A DNA stretch of 64,000 nucleotides, from contig DIZL01000032.1 in NCBI GenBank assembly GCA_002429385.1, positions 1-64,000 on the forward strand. Direction: 5' to 3'. This document shows positions 1-9,432 of this stretch, piece after piece. The translations under genes were made by a program, and so were the position numbers. Each line of letters starts with the position of its first letter. Position 1 is the first letter of the stretch. The notes under the pieces are model-generated. The model worked only from the letters and a program-made list of their open reading frames with translations, made no database searches and had not been told where the DNA came from. This stretch comes from Prolixibacteraceae bacterium UBA6029. GTDB lineage: Bacteria > Bacteroidota > Bacteroidia > Bacteroidales > Prolixibacteraceae.

Positions 1-2
1 CG

Positions 3-21
3 AGATGTGTATAAGAGACAG
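3..21. other. Residual Tn5/Nextera mosaic-end adapter
   Basis: Bases 3-21 read AGATGTGTATAAGAGACAG, the 19-bp mosaic end used in Nextera libraries. Native sequence resumes at about base 22, where it matches the repeat found further inside the adjacent gene. This is library sequence, not biology, and marks base 1 as a contig end. Confidence 0.93.
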
Positions 22-1790
22 GATCCTGCAGGGACAGATGTCCAGCTATAAGTACTTCCGATAACAGCTACTGCACCAATCTGTGTGTTTGAATTCAGAC
101 AAATTGCCCTGTTGGCTCCGGCAACTGCTGCCGGTAATGGATTCACCGTGACAACAACACTATTACTGTTGGTACAGCCGGTGGTAGCTGTAATGGTTTC
201 AACAACGGTATAAGTGGTTGTTCCCAGTGGAGTAACAATCGGGTTGGCTGCGGATGAAGTAAAACCAACGGGGACGGATGTCCAGCTATAGGTATTTCCT
301 AAAACTGCTGCGGCTCCAATCTGTGTATTTGAATTCAGGCAAATTGACCTGTTTGCTCCGGCAACTGCTGCCGGTAACGGATTCATGGTAACAACGACGC
401 TGTGATTATTGGTACAGCCGGTAGCCGTAATAGTCTCAACAACGGTATAAGTTGTAGTTACCAGCGGTGTTATGGTCGGATTGGCTGCAATTGAAGTAAA
501 ACCAACTGGGACGGATGTCCAGCTATAGGTATTTCCTATAACAGCTGCGGCTCCAATCTGTGTGTTTGAATTCAGGCAAATTGACCTGTTTGCTCCGGCA
601 ACTGCTGCCGGTATAGGATTCACGGTAACAACGACGCTGTTACTATTGGTGCAGCCGGTAGCAGTTGTGGTTTCAACAACGGTATAAGTTGTAGTTACCA
701 GCGGTGTTACGGTTGGATTGGCTGCAATTGAAGTAAACCCAACGGGGACGGATGTCCAGCTATAGGTATTTCCGATAACAGTCGCAGCACCAATCTGTGT
801 ATTTGAATTCAGGCAAATTGCCCTGTTTGCTCCGGCAACTGCTGCCGGTGCTGGATTCACAATTACCGCAAAATTCGGAGAAACTGTTCCATTGCCACAA
901 CTGCTGCTTCCCTGCACTGTTATATTACCACTTCCCGCAATTGCACTAAAATCTACTGTAACTGCATTGGTATTAGAACCTGCTACTATGGTTGCTCCGG
1001 CAGGTAGACTCCAGATGTAACCTGTTGCGTTGGTTATAACAGGGACGGAGTAACTAACTCCAGCTTGTCCCTGGCATACTGCTGCGGTTCCTATTATTAT
1101 CCCTGCTGCTTCGGGCAAAAAATTTACTACATTATCAACTAAGGAAATAGCTCCAGCCTTAGAAAGACCCCTCCCCTGAAGAGATGAGCTTCCCAATAAA
1201 TGAATAGGTCCGTCAACTATTGCAGTACCCCTGAACACAGAACCATCTGCTAAATCGAATTGTCCACCTATTTGCCAATACACATTGCACAAGGAGGCTG
1301 AACCAGTCAGAGTTACGGTTGAGGATGCAGCCGCAGCAAATGCGCCGCCTATCCTGATAATAAATAAAGCATTAGGATCACCTCCCCCATCTAAAGTTAT
1401 ATTCCCATTTAATGTTGAGGCAGCACCTGTTTGGTAAACACCCGGAATAAGAATTTGTCCGTTTCCTAATCCTACTCCTATAACTGCGCCGCCCTGTGTC
1501 AAATCGCTATATGCAACAGCCACATCTGCCGCAGCTGATGTCAGGATTGGAGCTCCAACATTATAGATAGTTCCAACTACTGTTCCCGGAATAGGGAATC
1601 CAGTGGGTGAGGAAGTAAAACTGCCAATATCACCTATTACGACTGATGCTCCGGTATTGGTAAATGCTCCAGCTGCGGTAAATAACGCAAAACCGGAAGT
1701 TGTACCTAAATTAGGAGCTGTCTGTCCGAAATTTATCTTCGGGAAAAACAACAAAATAATACACAATAAATTAAGTAAAAGATTTTTCAT
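22..1790 (-). CDS. Secreted DUF3494 / PKD-like repeat protein (C-terminus cut off by contig end)
   Basis: This gene has a start but no stop, because it runs into the adapter at the contig end. From the ATG at 1788-1790 it encodes a signal peptide (MKNLLLNLLCI, ending near INFGQ), a DUF3494 domain over about residues 26-235, a PKD-like module, then at least three and a half copies of the 79-residue repeat (AGANRAICLN...SWTSVP.GFTS) that is also found in the gene at 3779-8680. DUF3494 is the ice-binding protein fold, and in Bacteroidota such proteins are often surface adhesins; ice binding cannot be claimed here. A T9SS sorting domain is expected in the missing C-terminus by analogy with the two downstream paralogues. 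The near-identical 237-bp repeats probably broke the assembly. A complete three-box promoter lies upstream. Confidence 0.88.
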
Positions 1791-1823
1791 CTTAATTAGG
1801 ATTTAAATTGTAAATTTTTCTTA

Positions 1824-1892
1824 TAAAGATAAATTCTATGATTTCGGAAAGTGTTATACAATTCCAGTAAAAACTTACATCATTCACACATT
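1824..1892 (-). promoter_or_regulatory. Three-box promoter of the partial DUF3494 gene
   Basis: Read toward the gene: box 1 AATGTGTGAATGATGTAAG (1874-1892), box 2 with heptamer GTATAAC (1853-1859) exactly 21 nt on, and -7 ATCTTTA (1824-1830) exactly 22 nt after box 2. The start codon is about 33 nt beyond the -7 box. Confidence 0.78.
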
Positions 1893-1916
1893 GTCAGTAA
1901 GGGTTACTTAAAATAC

Positions 1917-1955
1917 AAAACCCACCATCCGGATAGCTATCCGTATAGTGGGTTT
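1917..1955 (-). terminator. Intrinsic terminator of the DUF3494 gene at 1973-3595
   Basis: An inverted repeat with arms AAACCCAC and GTGGGTTT encloses a second stem (CGGATAGCTATCCG) and ends in a T-rich stretch on the minus strand, 18 nt past the stop codon. Confidence 0.8.
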
Positions 1956-1972
1956 GTGCTGTTTAATGTATT

Positions 1973-3595
1973 TTACTGTTTCGAAATCAATTTGCCTGAT
2001 TGAATGGTTTTATTATTACTATTCACTTTGTATAAATAAATTCCTGAAGGAAGATTGCTGGTTTTGATTGTAGTATATTGTTTCGTGAGATTGGTATTAA
2101 GTACCTCTGATCCTAAAATATTGTATATCTTCAACTGGCAGTTACTAATTTGCGATGCATCATTGATCATGACCCCAACTGAAGTGCTGAAAGGATTTGG
2201 ATAAAAGCTAACTGCCTTTATCTTATTTCCGGCTTCCAATGAAACAGTTCCGCTAATAGGGCAATCGACCACCATAGTTGAAGTCACTGAATTCGTAGTT
2301 AATGAACCGGATGTTGTTAGTGCCCGTCCATCCAGTGTTACTCCGGTATTTAATGCTCCTAAAGATCCGTCATGACAGATTATCGTTCCTCTGAAAACAG
2401 AGTAGTTGTTTATGCTAACTGCACCTTCGATCAACCAGTATACATTTTTTGACTGTGCTCCGTTAGTCAGAATGATACTTGCGTACGTACCTGTTGATAG
2501 AGCACCATTAATCTGGACAACAAATACAGCGTTTGCATTACCTTGTGCATTAAGATACAGATTACCTGTAAGTTCTGCAGCTCCTTTCATGATGTAAGTA
2601 TGTGGTGTAAGAACCAGGTCGTTACCAAATTGAACAGGATACAACAATTCTATATCAGGTGATAATTTACTCAGGTATTTATAAACATCCTGTAAATCGG
2701 TGGCACATTTTGCTGTAGATACATCCGGAATCGGATGAATCATTCCTGAAACCAAAAGTGGATCATAACCAGTGGTTGTACCAACATTAGTTCCGACATC
2801 ACCTTTAACGGTTGTAATCCCTGTGTTAGTCACCGAGCCATTGCCCGAAAATAGCACATAACATGCTGTGGAAGCAAGATCAGGAGCTACAGGTCCTATA
2901 AGTGTCGGACTTCCGCAACCAATGGGTGTATAGGCAAGTATTCCGTCAACAGTAATAGCTCCGGCTGTTGAAAGCGCTCTGCCTTCAAGTGTTGTACCTG
3001 TGTGCATAATAATGGCGGCGTTGTTGGCAATAATGGTTCCTTTCATGGAAGTTCCTGAAGCCATGTCAACCAAACCTTCAACTTTCCAGAATACATTACA
3101 TGCCATGGCTCCATTGATTAACTTGATCTGAGATGAAGCGCTCGTTGAAAACGCTCCCCCGATCTGAAAAATAAATATCGCGTTGGAATTTCCTTTAGCA
3201 TCTAAAGTAAGGTCTAAGTTTAACGATGCTGTACTGGCAATGGAGTAAACACCTGCAACCAATGTAACGCCGTTTCCTAGCAAAGGTTCAGGGAAAAACG
3301 TCGGAATAGCGCTATTCAACTGGTTATAAGCAACCAGTAAATCTGCTGCACATTTTGCACTTGCACCATCATTATCGTGCATCACACCATTCACATTACC
3401 GAAAGCGGTGCTTGAACCATTGTTGGTTCCAATATTACCGGTAAGCTGTGAAATACCCGTATTGCTAACAGCACCATCCGTCGAAAAGAGCACAAAATCT
3501 ACAGATGTTCCCAGTGTGGGTGCCTGTCCGTAATTTACCTTCGGAAAGGCTACTAAGGCAATAACTGTTGTGATAAGAAGTAAAAAGTTTTTCAT
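1973..3595 (-). CDS. Secreted protein with two DUF3494 domains and T9SS sorting domain
   Basis: The protein has 540 residues. A signal peptide (MKNFLLLITTVIALVAF, ending VNYGQ) is followed by two tandem DUF3494 domains at about residues 25-225 and 240-445, then a linker and a type A T9SS sorting domain with the core FYPNPFSTSV and the end GIYLYKVNSNNKTIQSGKL. It should cross the inner membrane by Sec and be anchored or released at the surface by T9SS. The start is the second in-frame ATG (3593-3595): the first, at 3634, lies upstream of the predicted transcription start, since the -7 box is at 3632-3638. It is one of three adjacent DUF3494 cargo genes, each with its own terminator or promoter. 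The ligand is unknown. Confidence 0.9.
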   Translation of the reverse strand: MKNFLLLITTVIALVAFPKVNYGQAPTLGTSVDFVLFSTDGAVSNTGISQLTGNIGTNNGSSTAFGNVNGVMHDNDGASAKCAADLLVAYNQLNSAIPTFFPEPLLGNGVTLVAGVYSIASTASLNLDLTLDAKGNSNAIFIFQIGGAFSTSASSQIKLINGAMACNVFWKVEGLVDMASGTSMKGTIIANNAAIIMHTGTTLEGRALSTAGAITVDGILAYTPIGCGSPTLIGPVAPDLASTACYVLFSGNGSVTNTGITTVKGDVGTNVGTTTGYDPLLVSGMIHPIPDVSTAKCATDLQDVYKYLSKLSPDIELLYPVQFGNDLVLTPHTYIMKGAAELTGNLYLNAQGNANAVFVVQINGALSTGTYASIILTNGAQSKNVYWLIEGAVSINNYSVFRGTIICHDGSLGALNTGVTLDGRALTTSGSLTTNSVTSTMVVDCPISGTVSLEAGNKIKAVSFYPNPFSTSVGVMINDASQISNCQLKIYNILGSEVLNTNLTKQYTTIKTSNLPSGIYLYKVNSNNKTIQSGKLISKQ

Positions 3596-3631
3596 TATAT
3601 TATATTTTAAATGAATATTAATTCTAACATT

Positions 3632-3700
3632 CAAAGTTGATTTCTTAAAGCCACTAAAACGTTACATAATTTTGGGAAAGAATTACATCTTTCACACATT
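3632..3700 (-). promoter_or_regulatory. Three-box promoter of the double-DUF3494 gene
   Basis: Toward the gene: box 1 AATGTGTGAAAGATGTAAT (3682-3700), box 2 heptamer ATGTAAC (3661-3667) 21 nt later, and -7 AACTTTG (3632-3638) 22 nt after box 2. The -7 position decides the start codon at 3595. Confidence 0.82.
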
Positions 3701-3724
3701 TGATTTGAGGTGACCAAAAACAAA

Positions 3725-3762
3725 AAGCCCACCACCCTGATGTTTATCAGGACAGTGGGCTT
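3725..3762 (-). terminator. Intrinsic terminator of the repeat protein gene
   Basis: The arms AAGCCCAC and GTGGGCTT enclose CCTGAT...ATCAGG; the hairpin starts 17 nt after the stop codon on the minus strand and is followed by a T-rich run. Confidence 0.8.
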
Positions 3763-3778
3763 ATGTTTTTATAATGTA

Positions 3779-6700
3779 TTATTTCCGGGAAACCAGCTTA
3801 CCCGATTGAATAGTTTTGTTGTTACTATTCACTTTGTATAAGTATATTCCTGAAGCAAGATCACCCGTAGCAAGAGTGGTTATTTGTTTGGTGAGATTTT
3901 TATCAATAACCTCTTCTCCTAAAATATTGTAGATCTTCAATTCGATGTTGTTCACTTGAGTGGCATCATTAATCTTGATGTCAATTGAAGACTTGAACGG
4001 ATTCGGATAAATCGTTACTGCCGTGACCATAGTGCCGGCAGCTAAAGAAGCCATACCTGTTGGGATACATAATGCAAGCGCTGCATCTTTCGATGTGCTT
4101 ACCGGTGAGCATGATGTACCAGTTACAACAACATTATAGTTAGAGGCCACGTCGGATGCACTCACAGGATCAATGGTAAGCACAGCCGAAGTTGCACCCG
4201 AAATATTTCCACCGTTGACCAGGTTTACTGTACCTTTTCTCCACTGATAGCTAAGACTCGAACCAGTTGCACCTACAGTGAAAATTGCTGCAGTTCCTGC
4301 ACATGCTGTTTGATTAAGGGGCTCAGCCAGAATGCTGGTAGCCGAGTTAACCACTAAAGCTATGTGTAGCGAATTTGCATTTGGTGAACATGTCCCGGCG
4401 ATTACAACATTATAGTCTGTTGAAGCATCAGCTGCGGTTACCGGATTAATGGTAAGTGTAGATGAAGTTGCACCTGTAATGTTTCCTCCGTTGTTAAGGT
4501 TCACATCTCCCTTTCTCCATTGGTAAGTAAGACCTGCTCCTATTGCTGATGCAGAAAAGCTTACCTGACTTCCTTCGCATACTGCGGTCGAAATACTCGG
4601 AGCTGCATTTGCTGCCAAAGAAACATTGTTCGAAGTCTCACTGATCGCACATGCTCCCGTAATGACAACATTATAGTTTGAAGCCACATCTGAAGTATTC
4701 ACAGGGCTAATCATTAATGTGGAAGACGTTGCTCCTGAAATGTTTCCTCCATTGATTAAGGCTACAGTTCCCTTTCTCCATTGATAAGTAAGACCTGTTC
4801 CTGATACCGTTATTGAAAAACTCACCGGATTACCCACACATGTGGTCTGATCAGTTGGTTCTGTGACAATAATTGGAGCAGCATTTAACGCTACAGTCAC
4901 GGAGTTTGTATTCTGACAACCTTCTGCTGCATTGGTTTCAACAACGGTGTAGATAGTTGTTACTTTCGGGCTTACATTTGGGTTAGCCTCTGTCGAAGTA
5001 AATCCGGCAGGAACTGAACTCCAGCTGTATGTACTTCCGATAACGGCCTCAGCACCAATCCGGGTACTTTCTTTCAAACAGATATCCCTGTTTGCTCCTG
5101 CGATAGCTGCAGGTGCCGGGTACAATGCTACAACTACACTGTGTTTATTCGTACATCCGGTAGCTGTTACAGTTTCTTCTACGGTATAGGTAGTTGATGC
5201 CAATGGTGCAACGGTTGGATTAGCCAGACTTGAAGTAAACCCGGCAGGAATGGAACTCCAGCTATAAGTGCTGCCTGTTACAGCTGCTGCACCTAAAGTA
5301 GTACCTGAGTTTAAACAAATGGCTCTGGCATCTCCTGCAATGGCAACCGGCAAAGGATTAACCGTTACGACAACACTGTTGTTACTGGCACAGGTCATTG
5401 CCGGATTGGTTTCAACTATCGTGTATGTAGTAGTTACAAGTGGTGTTACTATTGGATTGGCCAACGTTGAAGTAAACCCGGCAGGAATAGAACTCCAGCT
5501 ATAAGTGCTGCCTTCAACAGCGGTTCCGCCAATCTGGGTGGACGAATTCTGACAGATCACCCTGTCGACCCCGGCCACTGCTGTCGATGATGGATTTACA
5601 GATACAACGACACTGTTGCTGTTGGTACAGCCCTTGGCCTTGTTGGTTTCAACAACGGTATAAGTAGTTGTAATATTAGGACTTACCGTTGGATTTGATA
5701 CCGATGAAGTAAACCCGGCAGGAGATGAACTCCAGCTATAGGTGCTTTCCTTTACGTCTGCGCCACCGATTTGCGTACTTGAATTCAGGCAAATTGATCG
5801 GGCAGCTCCTGCAAGTGCTGCAGGTAATGGATTAACTGATACAACAACTTTATTGGCGTTTGTACAGCCGGTAGCAGTAGTGGTTTCGATTATGGTATAG
5901 GTGGTAGAAATCAATGGATTTACGGTTGGATTAGACAACGTTGAAGTAAACCCTGCTGGGATGGAGGTCCAGCTATAAGTATTACCTGTCACTGCTGTTG
6001 AGCCAAGAAGAGTACCTTCACCCGAACAGACTGTTCTGGCATCTCCCGCATTTGCTGAAGGAAATGGACTCAAAGTTACTGTCACACTGTTACTATTTAT
6101 ACAACCTAATGCGGTAACAGTTTCAACAAGGTTATAAGTAGTTGTAACCAGAGGAGAAACCGTTGGACTAGCTTCGGTTGAAGTAAATCCGGCCGGAACA
6201 GATGTCCAGTTATATGTATTTCCTGCAACTGCGGGACCACCGATCTGGGTGGACGAATTAAGACAGATTGCCCTGTTGGCTCCGGCTGTTGCTCCTGGCA
6301 CAGGATAAACGGTAACTATAACACTGTTGCTACTACTGCATCCCATTGCAGGGTTGGTTTCAACAACGGTATAAGTGGTGGTTAACAAAGGGGTTACGGT
6401 TGGGTTGGATACGGTTGAATTGAAACCGGCAGGAACAGAACTCCATGAGTATGTGCTTCCTGGTATAGCTTTTGCACCCAGTATGGTTGAACTTGAATTA
6501 AAACAGATTGATCTGTCGGCTCCGGCAACGGCTGCCGGTACTGAATTAACAGTTACAACAACATTGTTTGTGTTGGTACAGCCCGTAGCCGTGGTAGTTT
6601 CAATAACAGTATATGTGGCGGTTGTCAATGGATTTATAGTTGGATTTGCCAAAGTTGAAGTAAACCCGGCAGGAAGTGAAGTCCAGCTATAGGTATTTCC

Positions 6701-8680
6701 TGTTACTGCTGTTGTACCAAGAGTAGTGCTTTCTTTTGGACAGACTGCTCTGGTCACTCCGGCAATGGCTGCAGGAAATGGATTCAAGGTTACTACTACA
6801 TTGTTGGTGTTTGAACAGCCGGTAGCTGTAATGGTTTCAACAACAATATAAGTGGTGGTGGTAAGAGGCGATACCGTTGGATTAGCTACAGTTGAAGTAA
6901 ACCCGGCAGGAACTGAGGTCCAGCTATAGGTACTTCCACTGACTGCCGGGGCACCGATCTGGGTGCCTGAATTGAGACAGATTGCCCTGTTGGCTCCGGC
7001 CATGGCGGCTGGTAACGGATTCACTGTTACAACGACACTGTGCGTATTGGTACAGCCGGTAGCTGTTGTTGTTTCAACAACGGTATATGTGGTTGTTACC
7101 AGAGGCGTAACTGTTGGGTTAGCCGTAGTTGAAGAAAATCCGGCGGGAGAAGAACTCCAGCTATAGGTGCTGCCAACTACTGCTGCCGCTCCAAGTGTGG
7201 TGGTTGTATTTGCACAGATTGTTCGGTCGGCTCCTGCAATTGCTGCCGGAGATGGACTCAAAGTTACAACCACACTGTTGGTGTTTGTACAGCCTCCTGC
7301 GGTATTTGTTTCAATGAGGGTATAAGTGGTTGTTACAAGAGGGGAAACAGTTGGATTAGCAACTGTTGAAGTAAATCCGGCGGGAACAGAAGTCCAGCTA
7401 TAGGTATTTCCTGTAATTGCAGGTGCACCAATCTGTGTGACTGAATTGAGACAGATTGCCCTGTTAGCTCCGGCAATGGCGGCTGGCAAAGGAATCACGG
7501 TTACAACAACACTGTTACTATTGGTACAATTCATTGCCGGGTTGGTTTCAACAACGGTATATGTAGTTGTTACCATAGGGGTTACGGTTGGATTGGATAC
7601 AGTTGAAGTAAACCCGGCAGGAACTGAACTCCAGCTGTAAGTACTTCCTGGTACTGAAGCTGCACCAATTGTTGTAGAACCTGAATTTAAACAGATTGAC
7701 CTGTCGGCACCGGCAAATGCTATAGGTAGTGGGTTTACAGTTACTGCAAAATTTGCAGAAACAATTCCGTTGGCACAGGCATTAACACCTTGTACGGTAA
7801 TATTACCATTTGCAGCAGTATTGCTATAATTAACTGTAATACTTCTGGTATTTGCACCTGAAGCTATAGAGGCTCCTGCAGGAAGTGTCCAATTGTAACT
7901 TGCTGCATTACTTATTGCTGGTACAGAGTAAACAACTCCATTTTGTCCCTTGCATACTGAAGCGGTTCCACTTATAATGCCTGCAGCTGCAGGCAATGAA
8001 TTTAAAGTAACCACATTATTATGCAAAGCAATTGCTCCTGCAGTTGTAATGCCACGGCCTAAAAGTGATGAGCCTGCCAATAAGGTGATTGATCCATCGG
8101 AAACTATAGTACCTCTGAAAACAGAACCAGCTCCTAAAGTGAAATCACCATTAATTTGCCAATAAACGTTGCAAGCGGATGCCGAATTAATCAGTAAAAT
8201 ATTAAACCCTGCTCCTACGGTTAAAGCTCCATTTATATTGATGACAAATAAAGCATTCGGATCACCTTGTCCGTCCAGGGTGAAATCTCCGTTTAAAACT
8301 GCAGCGCCAATTGTGTGATAGGTTCCGGCGTAAATATAACCTGTAGTATTAAAAGTTTCCAATGGTGATCCTAAAACGCTGCCGGTAGCGCTATAATTGC
8401 CAAATGCTGTACCTGCATCTGCGAAAGCAGAAGTCAACACAGGAGCGCCAACATTATATATAGTTCCAACAACTGTTCCCGGAATAGGAAATCCTGTAGG
8501 TGTAGAGTTAAAACTACCCAAATCACCTGTTATGACTGTTGCTCCGTCATTGGTAATTGCTCCTGCTCCTGTAAATATAGCAAACCCGGAAGTTGTTCCC
8601 AAGGTTGGGGCTTGTCCGAAATTAACTTTCGGAATGGCTAACAAGGCAAAAGTTGCCATAAAGAGTAAAATACGTTTCAT
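3779..8680 (-). CDS. Giant secreted DUF3494 protein with twelve 79-residue repeats, three Ig-like modules and T9SS sorting domain
   Basis: The protein has 1633 residues. In order: signal peptide (MKRILLFMATFALLAI..NFGQ), DUF3494 (about 25-230), a PKD-like module (about 235-315), twelve repeats of 79-80 residues each with an AGA.R.IC start and an SW.S.PAGFTST core, three Ig-like modules with the motif LTYQWRKG, and a type A T9SS sorting domain (YPNPFKSSIDI...GIYLYKVN). Each repeat has a Cys near its start and another near T..GC.N, which could form one disulfide per module. The architecture is that of a long surface stalk presenting an N-terminal DUF3494 head. The start is the ATG at 8678-8680, the one that begins a signal peptide; longer in-frame ATGs do not. 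Its promoter is degenerate compared with its two paralogues. Confidence 0.92.
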   Translation of the reverse strand: MKRILLFMATFALLAIPKVNFGQAPTLGTTSGFAIFTGAGAITNDGATVITGDLGSFNSTPTGFPIPGTVVGTIYNVGAPVLTSAFADAGTAFGNYSATGSVLGSPLETFNTTGYIYAGTYHTIGAAVLNGDFTLDGQGDPNALFVININGALTVGAGFNILLINSASACNVYWQINGDFTLGAGSVFRGTIVSDGSITLLAGSSLLGRGITTAGAIALHNNVVTLNSLPAAAGIISGTASVCKGQNGVVYSVPAISNAASYNWTLPAGASIASGANTRSITVNYSNTAANGNITVQGVNACANGIVSANFAVTVNPLPIAFAGADRSICLNSGSTTIGAASVPGSTYSWSSVPAGFTSTVSNPTVTPMVTTTYTVVETNPAMNCTNSNSVVVTVIPLPAAIAGANRAICLNSVTQIGAPAITGNTYSWTSVPAGFTSTVANPTVSPLVTTTYTLIETNTAGGCTNTNSVVVTLSPSPAAIAGADRTICANTTTTLGAAAVVGSTYSWSSSPAGFSSTTANPTVTPLVTTTYTVVETTTATGCTNTHSVVVTVNPLPAAMAGANRAICLNSGTQIGAPAVSGSTYSWTSVPAGFTSTVANPTVSPLTTTTYIVVETITATGCSNTNNVVVTLNPFPAAIAGVTRAVCPKESTTLGTTAVTGNTYSWTSLPAGFTSTLANPTINPLTTATYTVIETTTATGCTNTNNVVVTVNSVPAAVAGADRSICFNSSSTILGAKAIPGSTYSWSSVPAGFNSTVSNPTVTPLLTTTYTVVETNPAMGCSSSNSVIVTVYPVPGATAGANRAICLNSSTQIGGPAVAGNTYNWTSVPAGFTSTEASPTVSPLVTTTYNLVETVTALGCINSNSVTVTLSPFPSANAGDARTVCSGEGTLLGSTAVTGNTYSWTSIPAGFTSTLSNPTVNPLISTTYTIIETTTATGCTNANKVVVSVNPLPAALAGAARSICLNSSTQIGGADVKESTYSWSSSPAGFTSSVSNPTVSPNITTTYTVVETNKAKGCTNSNSVVVSVNPSSTAVAGVDRVICQNSSTQIGGTAVEGSTYSWSSIPAGFTSTLANPIVTPLVTTTYTIVETNPAMTCASNNSVVVTVNPLPVAIAGDARAICLNSGTTLGAAAVTGSTYSWSSIPAGFTSSLANPTVAPLASTTYTVEETVTATGCTNKHSVVVALYPAPAAIAGANRDICLKESTRIGAEAVIGSTYSWSSVPAGFTSTEANPNVSPKVTTIYTVVETNAAEGCQNTNSVTVALNAAPIIVTEPTDQTTCVGNPVSFSITVSGTGLTYQWRKGTVALINGGNISGATSSTLMISPVNTSDVASNYNVVITGACAISETSNNVSLAANAAPSISTAVCEGSQVSFSASAIGAGLTYQWRKGDVNLNNGGNITGATSSTLTINPVTAADASTDYNVVIAGTCSPNANSLHIALVVNSATSILAEPLNQTACAGTAAIFTVGATGSSLSYQWRKGTVNLVNGGNISGATSAVLTIDPVSASDVASNYNVVVTGTSCSPVSTSKDAALALCIPTGMASLAAGTMVTAVTIYPNPFKSSIDIKINDATQVNNIELKIYNILGEEVIDKNLTKQITTLATGDLASGIYLYKVNSNNKTIQSGKLVSRK
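4893..7733 (-). repeat. Twelve in-frame tandem repeats of about 237 bp
   Basis: The coding sequence repeats with a 79-80 codon period. Landmarks recurring once per unit on the + strand are tccagctata (SWS/SWT), caacggtata and a ctccggcaa-like AGA segment. The same repeat family occurs at 22-860. Copies are diverged enough to be distinguished but similar enough to recombine or collapse in assembly. Confidence 0.88.
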
Positions 8681-8699
8681 ATCTGTAATTATATAGTTG

Positions 8700-8768
8700 T
8701 AAAAATTAATTATCATCACTGGGGATGATCTTTTAAACTCCCGAAAGAGCTGCATCATTCGCACATAA
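8700..8768 (-). promoter_or_regulatory. Degenerate copy of the three-box promoter before the giant DUF3494 gene
   Basis: Box 1 is recognisable (TATGTGCGAATGATGCAGC). A -7-like ATTTTTA lies at 8700-8706, one base off the usual spacing, but no RTGTAAC heptamer exists at the box 2 position. It may be weak or decayed. Confidence 0.4.
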
Positions 8769-8862
8769 TCCAATGTGTTGTGTGTAGTATTACTAATGGT
8801 GATAAAAGAATATCATTAAACGAATGACAAGCGAAACGGGTTAATTCACCTTGAAAAGTTGA

Positions 8863-9048
8863 TTAAATCTCCAAGATTATTTTTTGTAAATCTTCCATTG
8901 TTCTGCCAAGACTGGTTTGAAATCTACCAACCTTTTCTTCTTTCTTACCTTCAAAAAGCATCTGGTCATTGTTAGTCAAAACTGCAAATTTCTGTTTGAG
9001 TTTAGCCTTCTGTTCATTCAAGTTTCCTTTTAATTCAGTTGGATTCAT
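8863..9048 (-). CDS. CsbD-like stress protein, copy 1
   Basis: This is a 61-residue acidic/basic helical protein of the CsbD family (pattern LKGNLNEQKAKLKQKF..LT..D...EGK...VGR.Q), the usual length for the family. CsbD proteins are small, abundant stress-induced proteins of unknown mechanism. The start is the ATG at 9046-9048. A longer open frame runs to 9213, but its extension only translates the promoter boxes and is not conserved. It differs from copies 2 and 3 in the C-terminal half (FEGKKEEKVGRFQTSLG). A complete three-box promoter lies upstream, and a short GTGAA...TTCAC inverted repeat is in the leader. Confidence 0.88.
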   Translation of the reverse strand: MNPTELKGNLNEQKAKLKQKFAVLTNNDQMLFEGKKEEKVGRFQTSLGRTMEDLQKIILEI

Positions 9049-9085
9049 TTCTTCAAGTTTTAGGAGTGAATGAATTTTCACATGG

Positions 9086-9154
9086 TAAAGGTGAGGCTCA
9101 TTAGGCTTAAATGCTTTACACAATTCCATAAAATTGTTACATGATTCACACATT
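9086..9154 (-). promoter_or_regulatory. Three-box promoter of CsbD copy 1
   Basis: Box 1 AATGTGTGAATCATGTAAC (9136-9154), box 2 heptamer GTGTAAA (9115-9121), -7 ACCTTTA (9086-9092); spacings 21 and 22 nt, exact. The roughly 200 bp upstream of it are duplicated at 17261-17456. Confidence 0.82.
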
Positions 9155-9356
9155 TTATACATTTTATTATATAATAATCCTTCCCCATCTGTCGTTAGCC
9201 TGATTGTTGTCATGTCAACATCAAACCGTAAATTAAGGAATATCCTGAACTTAATATAGGGGGTATTGCTAATTGTAAATCACAATGACAATAGAAGATT
9301 GATAAGATACTGGTCCTTTGTATATTGTTTGGATATCCAAATTGGATATTGAATCA
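9155..9356. repeat. Upstream block of CsbD copy 1, duplicated at 17261-17456
   Basis: This non-coding stretch aligns along its length with 17261-17456; shared landmarks are ATTTTATTA, GTTAGCCTG, GGAATATCCTGAACTTAAT, TATTGCTAATTGT and GGATATCCAAATTGGAT. I see no gene in either copy. Confidence 0.8.
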
Positions 9357-9432
9357 TAAACCGAAAGCCTTTCTTTTCTAAATAAGACCTTCAACAAAAG
9401 AGCATCCTCTTCAGATTTATTGATCAAAAATT

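Noticed and set aside
5268..7640. Plus-strand open frames inside the giant DUF3494 gene
   Set aside because: They repeat with the same 237-bp period as the minus-strand repeats and have no start context; they are shadows.
4893..7733. CRISPR-like or minisatellite array
   Set aside because: The period is 237 bp, repeats are diverged and in frame within a protein with a signal peptide and sorting domain; there are no spacers.
9086..9213. Promoter boxes as a conserved Cys-rich leader peptide (MCESCN..F..LCN) fused to CsbD
   Set aside because: Several copies read open, but many others have an in-frame TGA (GAATGATG) or lack the ATG, and the nucleotide motif with fixed spacing is kept regardless of frame.
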